From assembly GCA_017466215.1 (NCBI GenBank), contig JAFTUO010000035.1, forward strand, positions 1-64,000: 64,000 bases of DNA. Reading direction: 5' to 3'. Shown here in pieces: positions 28,460-36,173 of this stretch. The stretch comes from Oscillospiraceae bacterium (GTDB taxonomy: Bacteria; Bacillota; Clostridia; Oscillospirales; Oscillospiraceae). How positions within the stretch are numbered: the stretch's first letter is position 1; each line of letters starts with the position of its first letter. The notes below the pieces were generated by a model. It did no database searches and was not told the origin of the DNA. It saw nothing but the letters and a program-made list of their open reading frames with translations. Position numbers and translations under genes: made by a program.

Positions 28460-29556
28460 TCCTTGGAATCGACGTTTCCACCTATCTGGAGGAACTGGAA
28501 CACGGCGCGGTATATCGCTGCGGCGGTGAGCAGATCGACCCGTTGGATGCGTTTTCTGCCAACGGCGTAAACTGGATGCGCATCCGGATCTGGAACGATC
28601 CTTTTGCCGCTGATGGAACGCCCTATCTGGCAGGCAGCTGCGATCTGAATAACTATATCCGGCTGGGAAAGCTGGCAAAAAGCAAGGGCTATCACCTGCT
28701 GATGGACCTGCATTACAGTGACTTCTGGGCCGATCCCGGCAAACAATTCCCGCCCAAAGCCTGGGCAGACTACGATATCGACGCCCTGGTAAATGCGGTG
28801 TACGAATTTACAAAGGACTGCCTGCTGAAAGCTTGCGACGCCGGCGTGGCGCCGGAGATGATCCAGGTGGGCAACGAGATCACCAACGGCATCCTCTGGC
28901 CCGTCGGCAAGCTGGAAACAGCTGACGGAACGAGAGGGAACTACGGCAATTTCTGTCGTTTGATCGGGGCAGGCTGCCGGGCTTGCCGGGAGATCACGCC
29001 GGAGGCGAAAATCGTGCTGCACCTGGAAAGAAGCAACGATCAGCAGGTTTATCAGGAGTTCTTCACCGAAATGCAGCAAGCCGGCATTGACTACGACATC
29101 ATCGGCGCTTCCTATTATCCTTACTGGCACGGCACGCCGGAGGAGCTTTTCGCCAATCTGGATGCCTGCCGCCGTTTTGGCAAGGAGCGTATGGTTATGG
29201 AGCTGGGCTACGGCTTCACGACACAGCCCTATCTTCTCGGTGGCGAGGAGCGCAGACTTGTCATTGATGCCGAGCGGGCCTGTGTTCCCGGTTTTACGGA
29301 AAAATATCCTGTAACGCCCCAGGGGCAGGCCGCCTTTGTGCGGGATTTCCTGGAGAAGGCGAAAAGCAACGGAATTGACGGCGTATTTTACTGGGAGCCT
29401 TTGTGGCTGCCGGGCGAGGGGATATGCTGGGCATCGGAAGCAGGGCAGAAGTATATCCACGAAGAGGGCAAATCCACCTCCAATGAATGGGCAAATCAGT
29501 GCTTATTCGACTATGAAGGACAAAAGCTGCCTGCATTCGATGTATTTTCCCTTTAA
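28456..29556 (+). CDS. GH53 endo-beta-1,4-galactanase without signal peptide
   Basis: 366 residues from ATG 28456 (GGGAGG site; ATGA overlap with the zinc-ribbon gene). It aligns over its whole length with the barrel of the lipoprotein GH53 encoded at 22819: MILGIDVSTYLEELE, RIRIWNDPF, DLHYSDFWADPGKQ, acid/base Glu141 (VGNEITNG) and nucleophile Glu249 (VMELGYGF). It has no signal peptide, linker or binding module, so it probably processes imported galactooligosaccharides in the cytoplasm. Last gene of the malQ unit. Confidence 0.92.
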   Translation: MILGIDVSTYLEELEHGAVYRCGGEQIDPLDAFSANGVNWMRIRIWNDPFAADGTPYLAGSCDLNNYIRLGKLAKSKGYHLLMDLHYSDFWADPGKQFPPKAWADYDIDALVNAVYEFTKDCLLKACDAGVAPEMIQVGNEITNGILWPVGKLETADGTRGNYGNFCRLIGAGCRACREITPEAKIVLHLERSNDQQVYQEFFTEMQQAGIDYDIIGASYYPYWHGTPEELFANLDACRRFGKERMVMELGYGFTTQPYLLGGEERRLVIDAERACVPGFTEKYPVTPQGQAAFVRDFLEKAKSNGIDGVFYWEPLWLPGEGICWASEAGQKYIHEEGKSTSNEWANQCLFDYEGQKLPAFDVFSL

Positions 29557-29563
29557 GCAATAT

Positions 29564-29586
29564 TTAACAATTTGACAAATTCTTAA
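29564..29586. other. AT-rich palindrome with T-tract
   Basis: TTAA-C-AATTTG around a central A, mirrored by CAAATT-C-TTAA, followed by a long T-rich stretch on the plus strand. It could be a weak terminator for the malQ unit or an operator upstream of the promoter at 29606. AT-only stems terminate poorly, so the role is open. Confidence 0.35.
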
Positions 29587-29605
29587 TTTTTATTTTTTAT
29601 AACTA

Positions 29606-29634
29606 TTGACGAACAGCAGAAAACATATTATAAT
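29606..29634 (+). promoter_or_regulatory. Strong sigma-A promoter for the sugar binding protein
   Basis: TTGACG (29606-29611), 17-base spacer, perfect TATAAT (29629-29634). It is among the closest matches to consensus in the window, in keeping with the strong codon bias of the gene it drives. Confidence 0.88.
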
Positions 29635-29635
29635 A

Positions 29636-29658
29636 TGTGTACGCGATATGCGTACACA
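29636..29658. promoter_or_regulatory. Perfect inverted repeat overlapping the transcription start (operator)
   Basis: TGTGTACGC, five-base GATAT centre, GCGTACACA: nine-base arms with perfect symmetry. It begins one base after the -10 box and covers the expected start site, the position of a repressor operator. No LacI, GntR or other one-component regulator gene is in the window, so the cognate protein is encoded elsewhere. Confidence 0.75.
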
Positions 29659-29683
29659 AACACAAATTTTAGGAGGAAATACT

Positions 29684-31228
29684 ATGAAGAAGATCATCGC
29701 ACTGCTGCTTGTTCTTGTTCTGGCACTGAGTGTTGTTGCTTGCGCTCCCGCTACCAACACTCCTGCTGAAACTCAAGGCAGCACCACCGGCACCGGCTCC
29801 GACCTGACCGGTACTTACGACATTACTATGTGGGTTTCTGAGAAGGAAGGCGTTGCCGACCAGTTCAAGACTCAGATCGCAGCCTTTATGGAAGCTAACC
29901 CCGGCATCGTGATCAATGCCCAGATCGAGGGCGTTACCGAGGCTGACGCTGGCTCCAAGGTCGTTGCTGACGTTGCTTCCGCTCCCGACATTTACTGCTT
30001 CGCACAGGACCAGCTGGCCCGTCTGGTGCAGGCTGCCGCTCTGGCTAAGCCCGGCACTAAGGCTGCTGAGACCATCACTGCTGCCAACGACGCCACCTCT
30101 GTCGCTGCTGCTTCCGTGGCAGGCACCATCTATGCCTACCCCATGACCTCCGACAACGGCTACTTTATGTACTACGACAAGAGCATCATCACCGATGAGG
30201 ATGCTGAGAGCATGGAGAAGATCATTGCTGCCTGCGAGGCCAACAATGTTAAGTTCCGTTTCGCTCTGGAGAACGCATGGTACACCGCTTCCTTCTTCTT
30301 CGCTACCGGCTGTAAGTCCAACTGGAGCATGAACGAGAAGGGCGAGTTCACCTCCGTCGATGACGACTTTAACTCCGTTGCCGGCCTGGCTGCCATGAAG
30401 GGCATGCAGAAGCTGGCACAGTCCACCTGCTACGATTCCAATGCTGACATCTTCACCGACGCTGGTGTTGTTATTACCGGCATCTGGAACGCCGACGCTG
30501 CTGCTGCACACTTCGGCGACAACATGGGCGCAACCGACCTGCCCTCCTTCGAGGTTGACGGCAAGTCCTACCACCTGGGCGGCTACACCGGCAACAAGCT
30601 GATGGGTGTTAAGCCTCAGACCGATGCCAAGAAGGGCGCTGTTCTGTCCCTGCTGGCTCAGTACCTGACCAACGAGGAGTGCCAGACTCAGCGCTACACC
30701 GAGTTCCAGTGGGGCCCCTCCAACCTGAAGGCTCAGGCTTCCGAGGCTGTTCAGTCCAATGTTTCTCTGGCCGCTTTCAACAAGCAGGCTGCTTACGGCG
30801 TACCTCAGGGCCAGATCCACGGCTCCTGGTGGGACATCGCCAAGGTTCTGGGCGCTGACGCAAAGGCTGCTGCTGACGATGCAGCTCTGCAGACCGCTCT
30901 GGACAACTACACCGCTGCTATCAACGGTCTGTTCTCCATGACCGAGGAGCAGAAGAACGCTTGGGGCGTTATCGGTAACATCTGCAACACCAACTGGGAT
31001 ACCGACTTTGCTATGACCGACAACGGCGACGGCACCTACACCTCCGAAGTTCTGGAGCTGAAGGCCGGCGAAGAGTTCAAGTTCCGCCAGGGCGCTTCCT
31101 GGGACGTGAACTTCGGCGTTGAGTTCAACGGCGCTAACATCGTTGTTGAGGCTGACGGCAAGTATCAGGTCAAGCTGACCTGGGACGGCGAGCAGACCGG
31201 TACCGTCGAGCTGATCCCCGCTGAATAA
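29684..31228 (+). CDS. Sugar ABC transporter substrate-binding lipoprotein with extra C-terminal domain
   Basis: 514 residues from ATG 29684 (AGGAGG site). Lipoprotein signal with Cys20 (SVVAC), then a maltose/maltodextrin-type binding protein (about 40-420: IVINAQIEGVTEADAGSKVVADVASAPDI, YPMTSDNGYFMYYDKS). Unusually, about 90 residues follow (425-514: AWGVIGNICNTNWDTDFAMT onward), resembling X25/SusE-type starch-binding beta domains. It captures oligosaccharides for the permeases downstream. Codon use is much more biased (GCT, GTT, TCC, CTG) than its neighbours, and it contains eight of the window's roughly 23 CATG sites, so it differs in composition from everything around it. Confidence 0.92.
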   Translation: MKKIIALLLVLVLALSVVACAPATNTPAETQGSTTGTGSDLTGTYDITMWVSEKEGVADQFKTQIAAFMEANPGIVINAQIEGVTEADAGSKVVADVASAPDIYCFAQDQLARLVQAAALAKPGTKAAETITAANDATSVAAASVAGTIYAYPMTSDNGYFMYYDKSIITDEDAESMEKIIAACEANNVKFRFALENAWYTASFFFATGCKSNWSMNEKGEFTSVDDDFNSVAGLAAMKGMQKLAQSTCYDSNADIFTDAGVVITGIWNADAAAAHFGDNMGATDLPSFEVDGKSYHLGGYTGNKLMGVKPQTDAKKGAVLSLLAQYLTNEECQTQRYTEFQWGPSNLKAQASEAVQSNVSLAAFNKQAAYGVPQGQIHGSWWDIAKVLGADAKAAADDAALQTALDNYTAAINGLFSMTEEQKNAWGVIGNICNTNWDTDFAMTDNGDGTYTSEVLELKAGEEFKFRQGASWDVNFGVEFNGANIVVEADGKYQVKLTWDGEQTGTVELIPAE

Positions 31229-31247
31229 TTAATTACGAACATTTTCG

Positions 31248-31284
31248 CGGTAGGGTGCCGCAAGGCACCCTACCGTTTCTCTTT
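31248..31284 (+). terminator. Intrinsic terminator after the binding-protein gene
   Basis: Perfect 12-bp GC-rich stem (31248-31259 with 31264-31275), GCAA tetraloop, then TTTCTCTTT. It begins 20 bases after the stop and should hold back most transcripts before the permease genes. Confidence 0.85.
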
Positions 31285-31289
31285 ACACA

Positions 31290-31352
31290 GGCATTGTTAG
31301 CCGGTATGCAAGGACCTAAAATGTCTTGTGTAGCGGCTAACAGTGCCTTTTA
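31290..31352 (+). terminator. Second tandem terminator / attenuator-like stem-loop
   Basis: 14-bp stem (31290-31303 with 31334-31347, one G-T pair), a 30-base loop that can form an inner hairpin, then TTTTAATTATT. Coming 14 bases after the first terminator, it further lowers read-through into the permease genes or stabilises the upstream mRNA end. Confidence 0.7.
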
Positions 31353-31383
31353 ATTATTCAAAGGGGAGGTAGAACCAGGAACT

Positions 31384-32952
31384 ATGAAAAAATTAACAGA
31401 TCTTGAGTACCTAAAACTCAATAAATTCCAAGTGCTTCTGTATAATCTGAAGCGATTCTTTTGCGCGATCCCCGGCTGGTTCGTAAATATGATCCTGGCG
31501 ATCGGCCGCTTCTTTGCCCGCTGCGGTATCGCAATCAAAGACGAATTTGTAGACATCGGCACCACCTTTATCAAGGGTAACTGGGCTGTAAAGACCTCTT
31601 TCTTTATTTTTGGCTTTGGCAACCTGTTTTACGGACAGATCGCCCGCGGCCTGCTGTTCCTTTTGTTTGAGATCGTATTTATCGGTTATATGCTGGTTCC
31701 CAGCGGCGGTATTTACTGGCTGAGCAAGGGCAACTGGTTTCAAAATGGTGCAACGGTCGGTACCGTTCAGGGCGGCTTCACCTACGATCCCATTTTTGAC
31801 ACAGATGTCTGGGTCCCCGGTGATGACTCTGTCAAGGTTATGCTTTACGGCCTTTTGACCATCATCTTTATCTTTGCCTTTATTTACACCTGGCGTCTGC
31901 AGGTCAAGCAGTGCCGGATCTGTATGGATATCACCGCCCAGGGCAAGAAGATCAAGAGCAGCAAGGACGATCTGAAGTCTTTGGTGGACGATCAGTTCCA
32001 TAAGACGCTGCTGGCGCTGCCTGTGATCGGCATCCTGCTGTTTACGGTGCTGCCCATCATCTATATGATCCTGGTAGCCTTCACCAGCTATGACGCTGCC
32101 CACGACGGCTACTCCAACCTGTTCAGCTGGGTAGGCCTTGATAACTTCAACGATTTGCTGGACTTCGGTAACGGCGGTCTGGGTCTTGCCTTTGGTGAGA
32201 TCCTGAGTTGGACACTGATGTGGGCTTTCTTTGCTACCTTTACCAACTACTTCCTGGGTATGTTTGTCGCCATGATGATCAACAAGAAGGGAATCAAGCT
32301 GAAGAAGTTCTGGCGTACCGCGCTGGTTATGACCATCGCGATCCCGCAGTTTGTATCGCTGCTGTACGTTTCCAAGCTGTTCGATTCCTCTGGTATCATT
32401 GGCGAGCTGCTGGGTAAGATCCCCGCAATCAAGAATTATCTGAATACAAACCATTATTTCTCCTTGTGGGATTCTCCCGCGGTTGCAAGAGCGCTGGTCA
32501 TCATTATAAACATCTGGGTCGGTATTCCGTATGTGATGCTGCAGGCTACCGGTATTCTGATGAATATCCCTGCCGATCTGTACGAATCCTCCCGCGTGGA
32601 CGGTGCAAGCCCATTCCAGCAGTATGTTAAGATCACACTGCCGTATATGCTGTTTGTTACCGGTCCGTCGCTGCTTACCAGCTTTGTGAGCAACCTGAAT
32701 AACTTTAACGTCATCTACCTGCTATCCGGCGGCAACCCGATCAATACCCAGATCGGCTCGGCCGGCGGCGTGTCGGTTGGCCATACGGATCTTCTGATCA
32801 CCTGGCTGTATAAGATGGCGTTGGGCAGCGCCGAATCCAAATACTACACGGCATCCGTTATCGGTATTTTGATCTTCGTTGTCTGCGCTGTTCTGTCTTT
32901 GATCATCTACAATGTGATCCCGTCTACTAAGAACGAGGAGGATTTCCAGTGA
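31384..32952 (+). CDS. Sugar ABC transporter permease, MalF type
   Basis: 522 residues, longer than a typical 300-residue permease because of an N-terminal extension of about 200 residues with extra membrane segments and a soluble part, as in MalF. The EAA loop that contacts the ATPase reads YESSRVDGASPFQQYVKITLP near residue 400. It forms the membrane channel with the MalG-type protein encoded next. The ribosome site GGGGAGG is rather distant; AGGA lies closer. Confidence 0.92.
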   Translation: MKKLTDLEYLKLNKFQVLLYNLKRFFCAIPGWFVNMILAIGRFFARCGIAIKDEFVDIGTTFIKGNWAVKTSFFIFGFGNLFYGQIARGLLFLLFEIVFIGYMLVPSGGIYWLSKGNWFQNGATVGTVQGGFTYDPIFDTDVWVPGDDSVKVMLYGLLTIIFIFAFIYTWRLQVKQCRICMDITAQGKKIKSSKDDLKSLVDDQFHKTLLALPVIGILLFTVLPIIYMILVAFTSYDAAHDGYSNLFSWVGLDNFNDLLDFGNGGLGLAFGEILSWTLMWAFFATFTNYFLGMFVAMMINKKGIKLKKFWRTALVMTIAIPQFVSLLYVSKLFDSSGIIGELLGKIPAIKNYLNTNHYFSLWDSPAVARALVIIINIWVGIPYVMLQATGILMNIPADLYESSRVDGASPFQQYVKITLPYMLFVTGPSLLTSFVSNLNNFNVIYLLSGGNPINTQIGSAGGVSVGHTDLLITWLYKMALGSAESKYYTASVIGILIFVVCAVLSLIIYNVIPSTKNEEDFQ

Positions 32953-33830
32953 TGAAAACTGAAAATAAGATCAAGAAATCCGGCCTCGGCGCAAGAGCAA
33001 GCCGCCGCATCAGCAACACCATCATATACATTGTGCTGATCGCCATCACCCTGACTTGGCTGTTTCCTTTCTTCGGCATCCTGATGGAGTCGTTCAAGGT
33101 CAACGAAAAGGGTATGGACGGCGAGCTGTTCCCTGAGGTTTGGGGCTTTGACAACTACATCCGCCTGTTTAAGGAAACGGACTTCCTGAAGTGGTTTATT
33201 AACACTGCGCTGATGGGCATTGCCACGGCTGTTTTCCAGACCTTCTTCGTTCTGTCTATGAGTTATACCCTGTCCCGTTTGCGCTTCAAGGCAAGAAAAC
33301 CTTTGATGAATCTGATGCTGATCCTGGGTATGTTCCCCGGATTCCTCACGATGATCCTCATCTACAAGGTGTTCTCCGAAGCCGGCCTGACTATGGAAAT
33401 GGCGCCTGTTGGCCTTGTGATCGTCTACTGCGCCAGCTCCGGTATGGGCTACTACATTTCCAAGGGCTTCTTTGATACCATCCCCAAGACCCTGGATGAG
33501 GCCGCCCGTGTGGACGGTGCTACCCGTATGCAGGTGTTCTACAAGGTTATCATGCCCCTGTCCGGATCTATCGTTATCTATACGATCCTGATGGGCTTTA
33601 TGGCTCCCTGGGGCGATTTTATGCTGGCAAGCTACATTATCCACGAGAATTCCGCCGGTATGAGCGTGGCCGTGGGTATGTTCGAGTGGCTTTCCAAGAC
33701 GATGCTGAACACCAATTATACCATGTTCTGTGCCGCAGGCGTGATCGTAGCGATCCCTGTGACGGCAGTCTTCCTTGCTTTGCAGAAGTACTACGTCGAG
33801 GGTGTTACCGGCGGTGCAGTGAAAGGATAA
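32952..33830 (+). CDS. Sugar ABC transporter permease, MalG type
   Basis: 292 residues from ATG 32952, overlapping the MalF-type stop by one base; the GTG at 32949 in the same frame is an alternative. Six predicted membrane segments and the EAA loop DEAARVDGATRMQVFYKVIMP. CUT1-family partner of the preceding permease for oligosaccharide import. Confidence 0.93.
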   Translation: MKTENKIKKSGLGARASRRISNTIIYIVLIAITLTWLFPFFGILMESFKVNEKGMDGELFPEVWGFDNYIRLFKETDFLKWFINTALMGIATAVFQTFFVLSMSYTLSRLRFKARKPLMNLMLILGMFPGFLTMILIYKVFSEAGLTMEMAPVGLVIVYCASSGMGYYISKGFFDTIPKTLDEAARVDGATRMQVFYKVIMPLSGSIVIYTILMGFMAPWGDFMLASYIIHENSAGMSVAVGMFEWLSKTMLNTNYTMFCAAGVIVAIPVTAVFLALQKYYVEGVTGGAVKG

Positions 33831-33839
33831 GGATAGAGT

Positions 33840-34964
33840 ATGGCAAATGTTAAATTAACTAATGTAAAAAAGATCTACGGTAAGGATACCGTAGCTGTCC
33901 AGGATTTTAACCTGGAGATTGCCGATATGGAATTTGTCGTTTTCGTTGGCCCGTCTGGCTGCGGTAAGTCCACCACTCTGCGTATGATCGCCGGTCTGGA
34001 GGACATTTCCGAGGGTACTGTGGAGATCGACGGTGTTGTAGTCAATGACCTGCAGCCTCGCGACCGTAATATTGCAATGGTCTTCCAGAACTATGCACTT
34101 TACCCCCACCTGACGGTGTTTGAGAATATGGCATTCCCCCTGCGGCTGAAGAAGATGCCTCAGGACGAGGTCTATAAGCGCGTCGTGAACGCAGCCGAGA
34201 TCCTGGGCATTACCGAGTATCTGACCAGAAAGCCCCGTGCGCTTTCCGGCGGTCAGCGTCAGCGTGTGGCCATTGGCCGTGCTATGGTCCGTGACAGCAA
34301 GGTGTTCCTGATGGACGAACCCTTGTCCAATCTGGATGCCAAGCTGCGTAACCAGATGCGTGCTGAGATCATTCTGCTGCGCCAGAAGATCGACACTACC
34401 TTCATCTACGTTACCCACGATCAGACCGAAGCTATGACTCTGGGCGATCGCATCGTCATTATGAAGGACGGCTTTATTCAGCAGGTCGGCACTCCCACGG
34501 AAGTGTTCGATATGCCTGTTAACCTGTTCGTAGCTGAGTTTATCGGCGCGCCCAAGATGAATGCCTTCAAGACCAATCTGGTTTATGAAGATGGCAAGTA
34601 CTATGTTACTCCCTACGGCGCAAAGATCGAGGTTACCGGCAAGAAGGCAGATATGCTCCGCGAGCGGAACATTACCTCCAGAGAGATCATTCTCGGTGTG
34701 CGGCCTGAGCACGTAAACCTGGCCGATAAGGCGGATGCCAGCGCAATTCCTTGCACCATTCGCGTCAACGAAATGATGGGCAGCGAGCTGCACCTGCACG
34801 TTGTGGAAGATAACGGCGACAAGCTGATCGTTCGTATTCCCACCGTTTCTCTGGAAGACGAGCAGCGCAAGGAAATGGTCTACGGAAGCACGATTTATAT
34901 CACTTTCGAAGGCAAGGTTATGCACTTCTTTGATCCCGAAACTAACGAAAACCTGCTGACCTAA
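33840..34964 (+). CDS. Sugar ABC transporter ATPase, MalK/MsmX type
   Basis: 374 residues. Walker A GPSGCGKST (37-45), signature LSGGQRQR (135-142), Walker B VFLMDE (155-160), and a C-terminal TOBE/OB regulatory domain (IILGVRPEHV). It powers the CUT1 permease pair encoded just upstream. Many Firmicutes keep this ATPase elsewhere and share it between systems; here it is in the same unit. A terminator follows ten bases after the stop. Confidence 0.95.
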   Translation: MANVKLTNVKKIYGKDTVAVQDFNLEIADMEFVVFVGPSGCGKSTTLRMIAGLEDISEGTVEIDGVVVNDLQPRDRNIAMVFQNYALYPHLTVFENMAFPLRLKKMPQDEVYKRVVNAAEILGITEYLTRKPRALSGGQRQRVAIGRAMVRDSKVFLMDEPLSNLDAKLRNQMRAEIILLRQKIDTTFIYVTHDQTEAMTLGDRIVIMKDGFIQQVGTPTEVFDMPVNLFVAEFIGAPKMNAFKTNLVYEDGKYYVTPYGAKIEVTGKKADMLRERNITSREIILGVRPEHVNLADKADASAIPCTIRVNEMMGSELHLHVVEDNGDKLIVRIPTVSLEDEQRKEMVYGSTIYITFEGKVMHFFDPETNENLLT

Positions 34965-34974
34965 TGAAAATTGA

Positions 34975-35007
34975 AAGCCCGGAGAGAAATCTCCGGGCTT
35001 CTTTTTT
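34975..35007. terminator. Intrinsic terminator of the transporter unit
   Basis: Perfect 11-bp stem (34975-34985 with 34990-35000), GAAA loop, then CTTTTTT. It lies between convergent genes and may also serve cotJC on the other strand. Confidence 0.88.
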
Positions 35008-35602
35008 ACATATCGAATGCTGGATTCATCGCGTAGACATTTTTCTGATTCAGCTTTTCCCGCAGCTGCTGCAGGCTCTCGCCGAAGCGCTGGAAGTGGA
35101 CAACTTCGCGCTGGCGCAGGAACTTGATGACGTCGTTCACATCGGGATCGTCGGAAAGCCGCAGAATGTTATCATAGGTAACTCTGGCCTTCTGCTCAGC
35201 AGCCAGGTCCTCGGTCAGATCAGCGATGGGGTCGCCCTTGACCTGCATACTTGCAGCACTGTACGGGAAGCCGGATGCGGCTGTGGGGAAGACACCTACT
35301 GTGTGATCAACAAAATAGGGCGCCAGGGGGCTGTTTTCGATGTCCTTCTCTTTGAGATTTCGGGTCAGCTGATGGATGATGGCACCGATCATCTCCAGGT
35401 GGCCCAATTCTTCCACGCCTACGTCCGTCAGGAGGCCTTTTTGCTCGTCAAAGGGCATAGAATACCGCTGGGACAAATACCGCAGCGACGCGCCCAGCTC
35501 GCCGTCAGGGCCGCCGTACTGGCTGATGATAATGGACGCCAGTTTGGGATTGGGACGAGCGATCTTCACGGGGTATTGCAGTTTTTTGTTATAAAGAAAC
35601 AT
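35006..35602 (-). CDS. cotJC: Spore coat protein CotJC (manganese catalase family)
   Basis: 198 residues. The four-helix ferritin-like pattern with dimetal ligands is visible: Glu in GELGASLRYL, EELGHLEM, AEQKARVTYDN and REVVHFQRF. CotJC-type proteins are manganese catalase relatives deposited in the spore coat. Its ribosome site overlaps the end of the cotJA-cotJB gene, three bases upstream, so they are translated together. Confidence 0.93.
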   Translation of the reverse strand: MFLYNKKLQYPVKIARPNPKLASIIISQYGGPDGELGASLRYLSQRYSMPFDEQKGLLTDVGVEELGHLEMIGAIIHQLTRNLKEKDIENSPLAPYFVDHTVGVFPTAASGFPYSAASMQVKGDPIADLTEDLAAEQKARVTYDNILRLSDDPDVNDVIKFLRQREVVHFQRFGESLQQLREKLNQKNVYAMNPAFDM

Positions 35603-35605
35603 AGC

Positions 35606-36055
35606 TTAGCCCTCCTTATTTGCTGCGTATTCCCAGGGCCACGGATCGTTAAGCCAGGTATACGTCTTATCATTGACGGGATTTACGTGTGTAAGGGGTC
35701 TGCACTCTTCGGAGAATTTTCTCATCATTTCGTGATACTTCTTTTGATAGGCGCGGTAGAGTGCCAATGCTTCGCTGTCGCAGGGATGGGTGTCCAGGTA
35801 CAGTGCAAGTTCATTGACTGCAAAGCCGACGGCTTGCAGATCATTCTTGGGTGTGGGTGCTTTTTCCTTTGTGTTGACCATACCGTGAAACGGCAGGTCA
35901 AGACCGGGGTAGAGAGTACCTCTGATTAGTGCCTTTCGGGCCTCATAGCGCTGCGGATCGTCCGCCTGAAAGGGGACGTAGGGATTTGCCAGCGGTGCTT
36001 TTGCCGGCAAATAGCCCATTTTGCAGCTTGCTTGCTCAGATTTGCGATAGTCCAA
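35606..36055 (-). CDS. Fused CotJA-CotJB spore coat protein
   Basis: 149 residues from a TTG at 36055, seven bases after TTGGAGG; no ATG fits. The first 65 residues match CotJA (LANPYVPFQ, ALIRGTLYPGLDLPF), and residues about 75-149 match CotJB (LQAVGFAVNELALYLDTHP, then NDPWPWE). In Bacillus these are two separate proteins of about 80 residues; here one reading frame encodes both, joined by a short Lys/Pro-rich linker (NTKEKAPTPKN). It should help CotJC assemble into the coat. Confidence 0.85.
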   Translation of the reverse strand: MDYRKSEQASCKMGYLPAKAPLANPYVPFQADDPQRYEARKALIRGTLYPGLDLPFHGMVNTKEKAPTPKNDLQAVGFAVNELALYLDTHPCDSEALALYRAYQKKYHEMMRKFSEECRPLTHVNPVNDKTYTWLNDPWPWEYAANKEG

Positions 36056-36101
36056 TGTGATTCCTCCAATCGGAATATATTCAGAACAGTCGTTCCAAAG
36101 C

Positions 36102-36109
36102 ATACTATG
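36102..36109 (-). promoter_or_regulatory. Possible sporulation-sigma -10 box for cotJ
   Basis: CATAGTAT on the minus strand, 46 bases upstream of the TTG start. It resembles sigma-E (CATACAnT) and sigma-K (CATAnnnTA) -10 boxes; an AC dinucleotide lies 17 bases upstream as in sigma-K promoters. No convincing sigma-E -35 was found. Confidence 0.3.
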
Positions 36110-36148
36110 CCGAAATTCGCCGTTTCGTTCAAAAGGCGGCCTCCGGTG

Positions 36149-36156
36149 CATAGAAT
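36149..36156 (+). promoter_or_regulatory. CATAnAnT box upstream of cwlD (sigma-E-like -10)
   Basis: CATAGAAT, 17 bases before the GTG start. It fits the sigma-E -10 pattern, but a start site at this distance would give a very short leader, and the -35 region is weak. Confidence 0.35.
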
Positions 36157-36173
36157 GCTGTGAGGTGTTGTCC

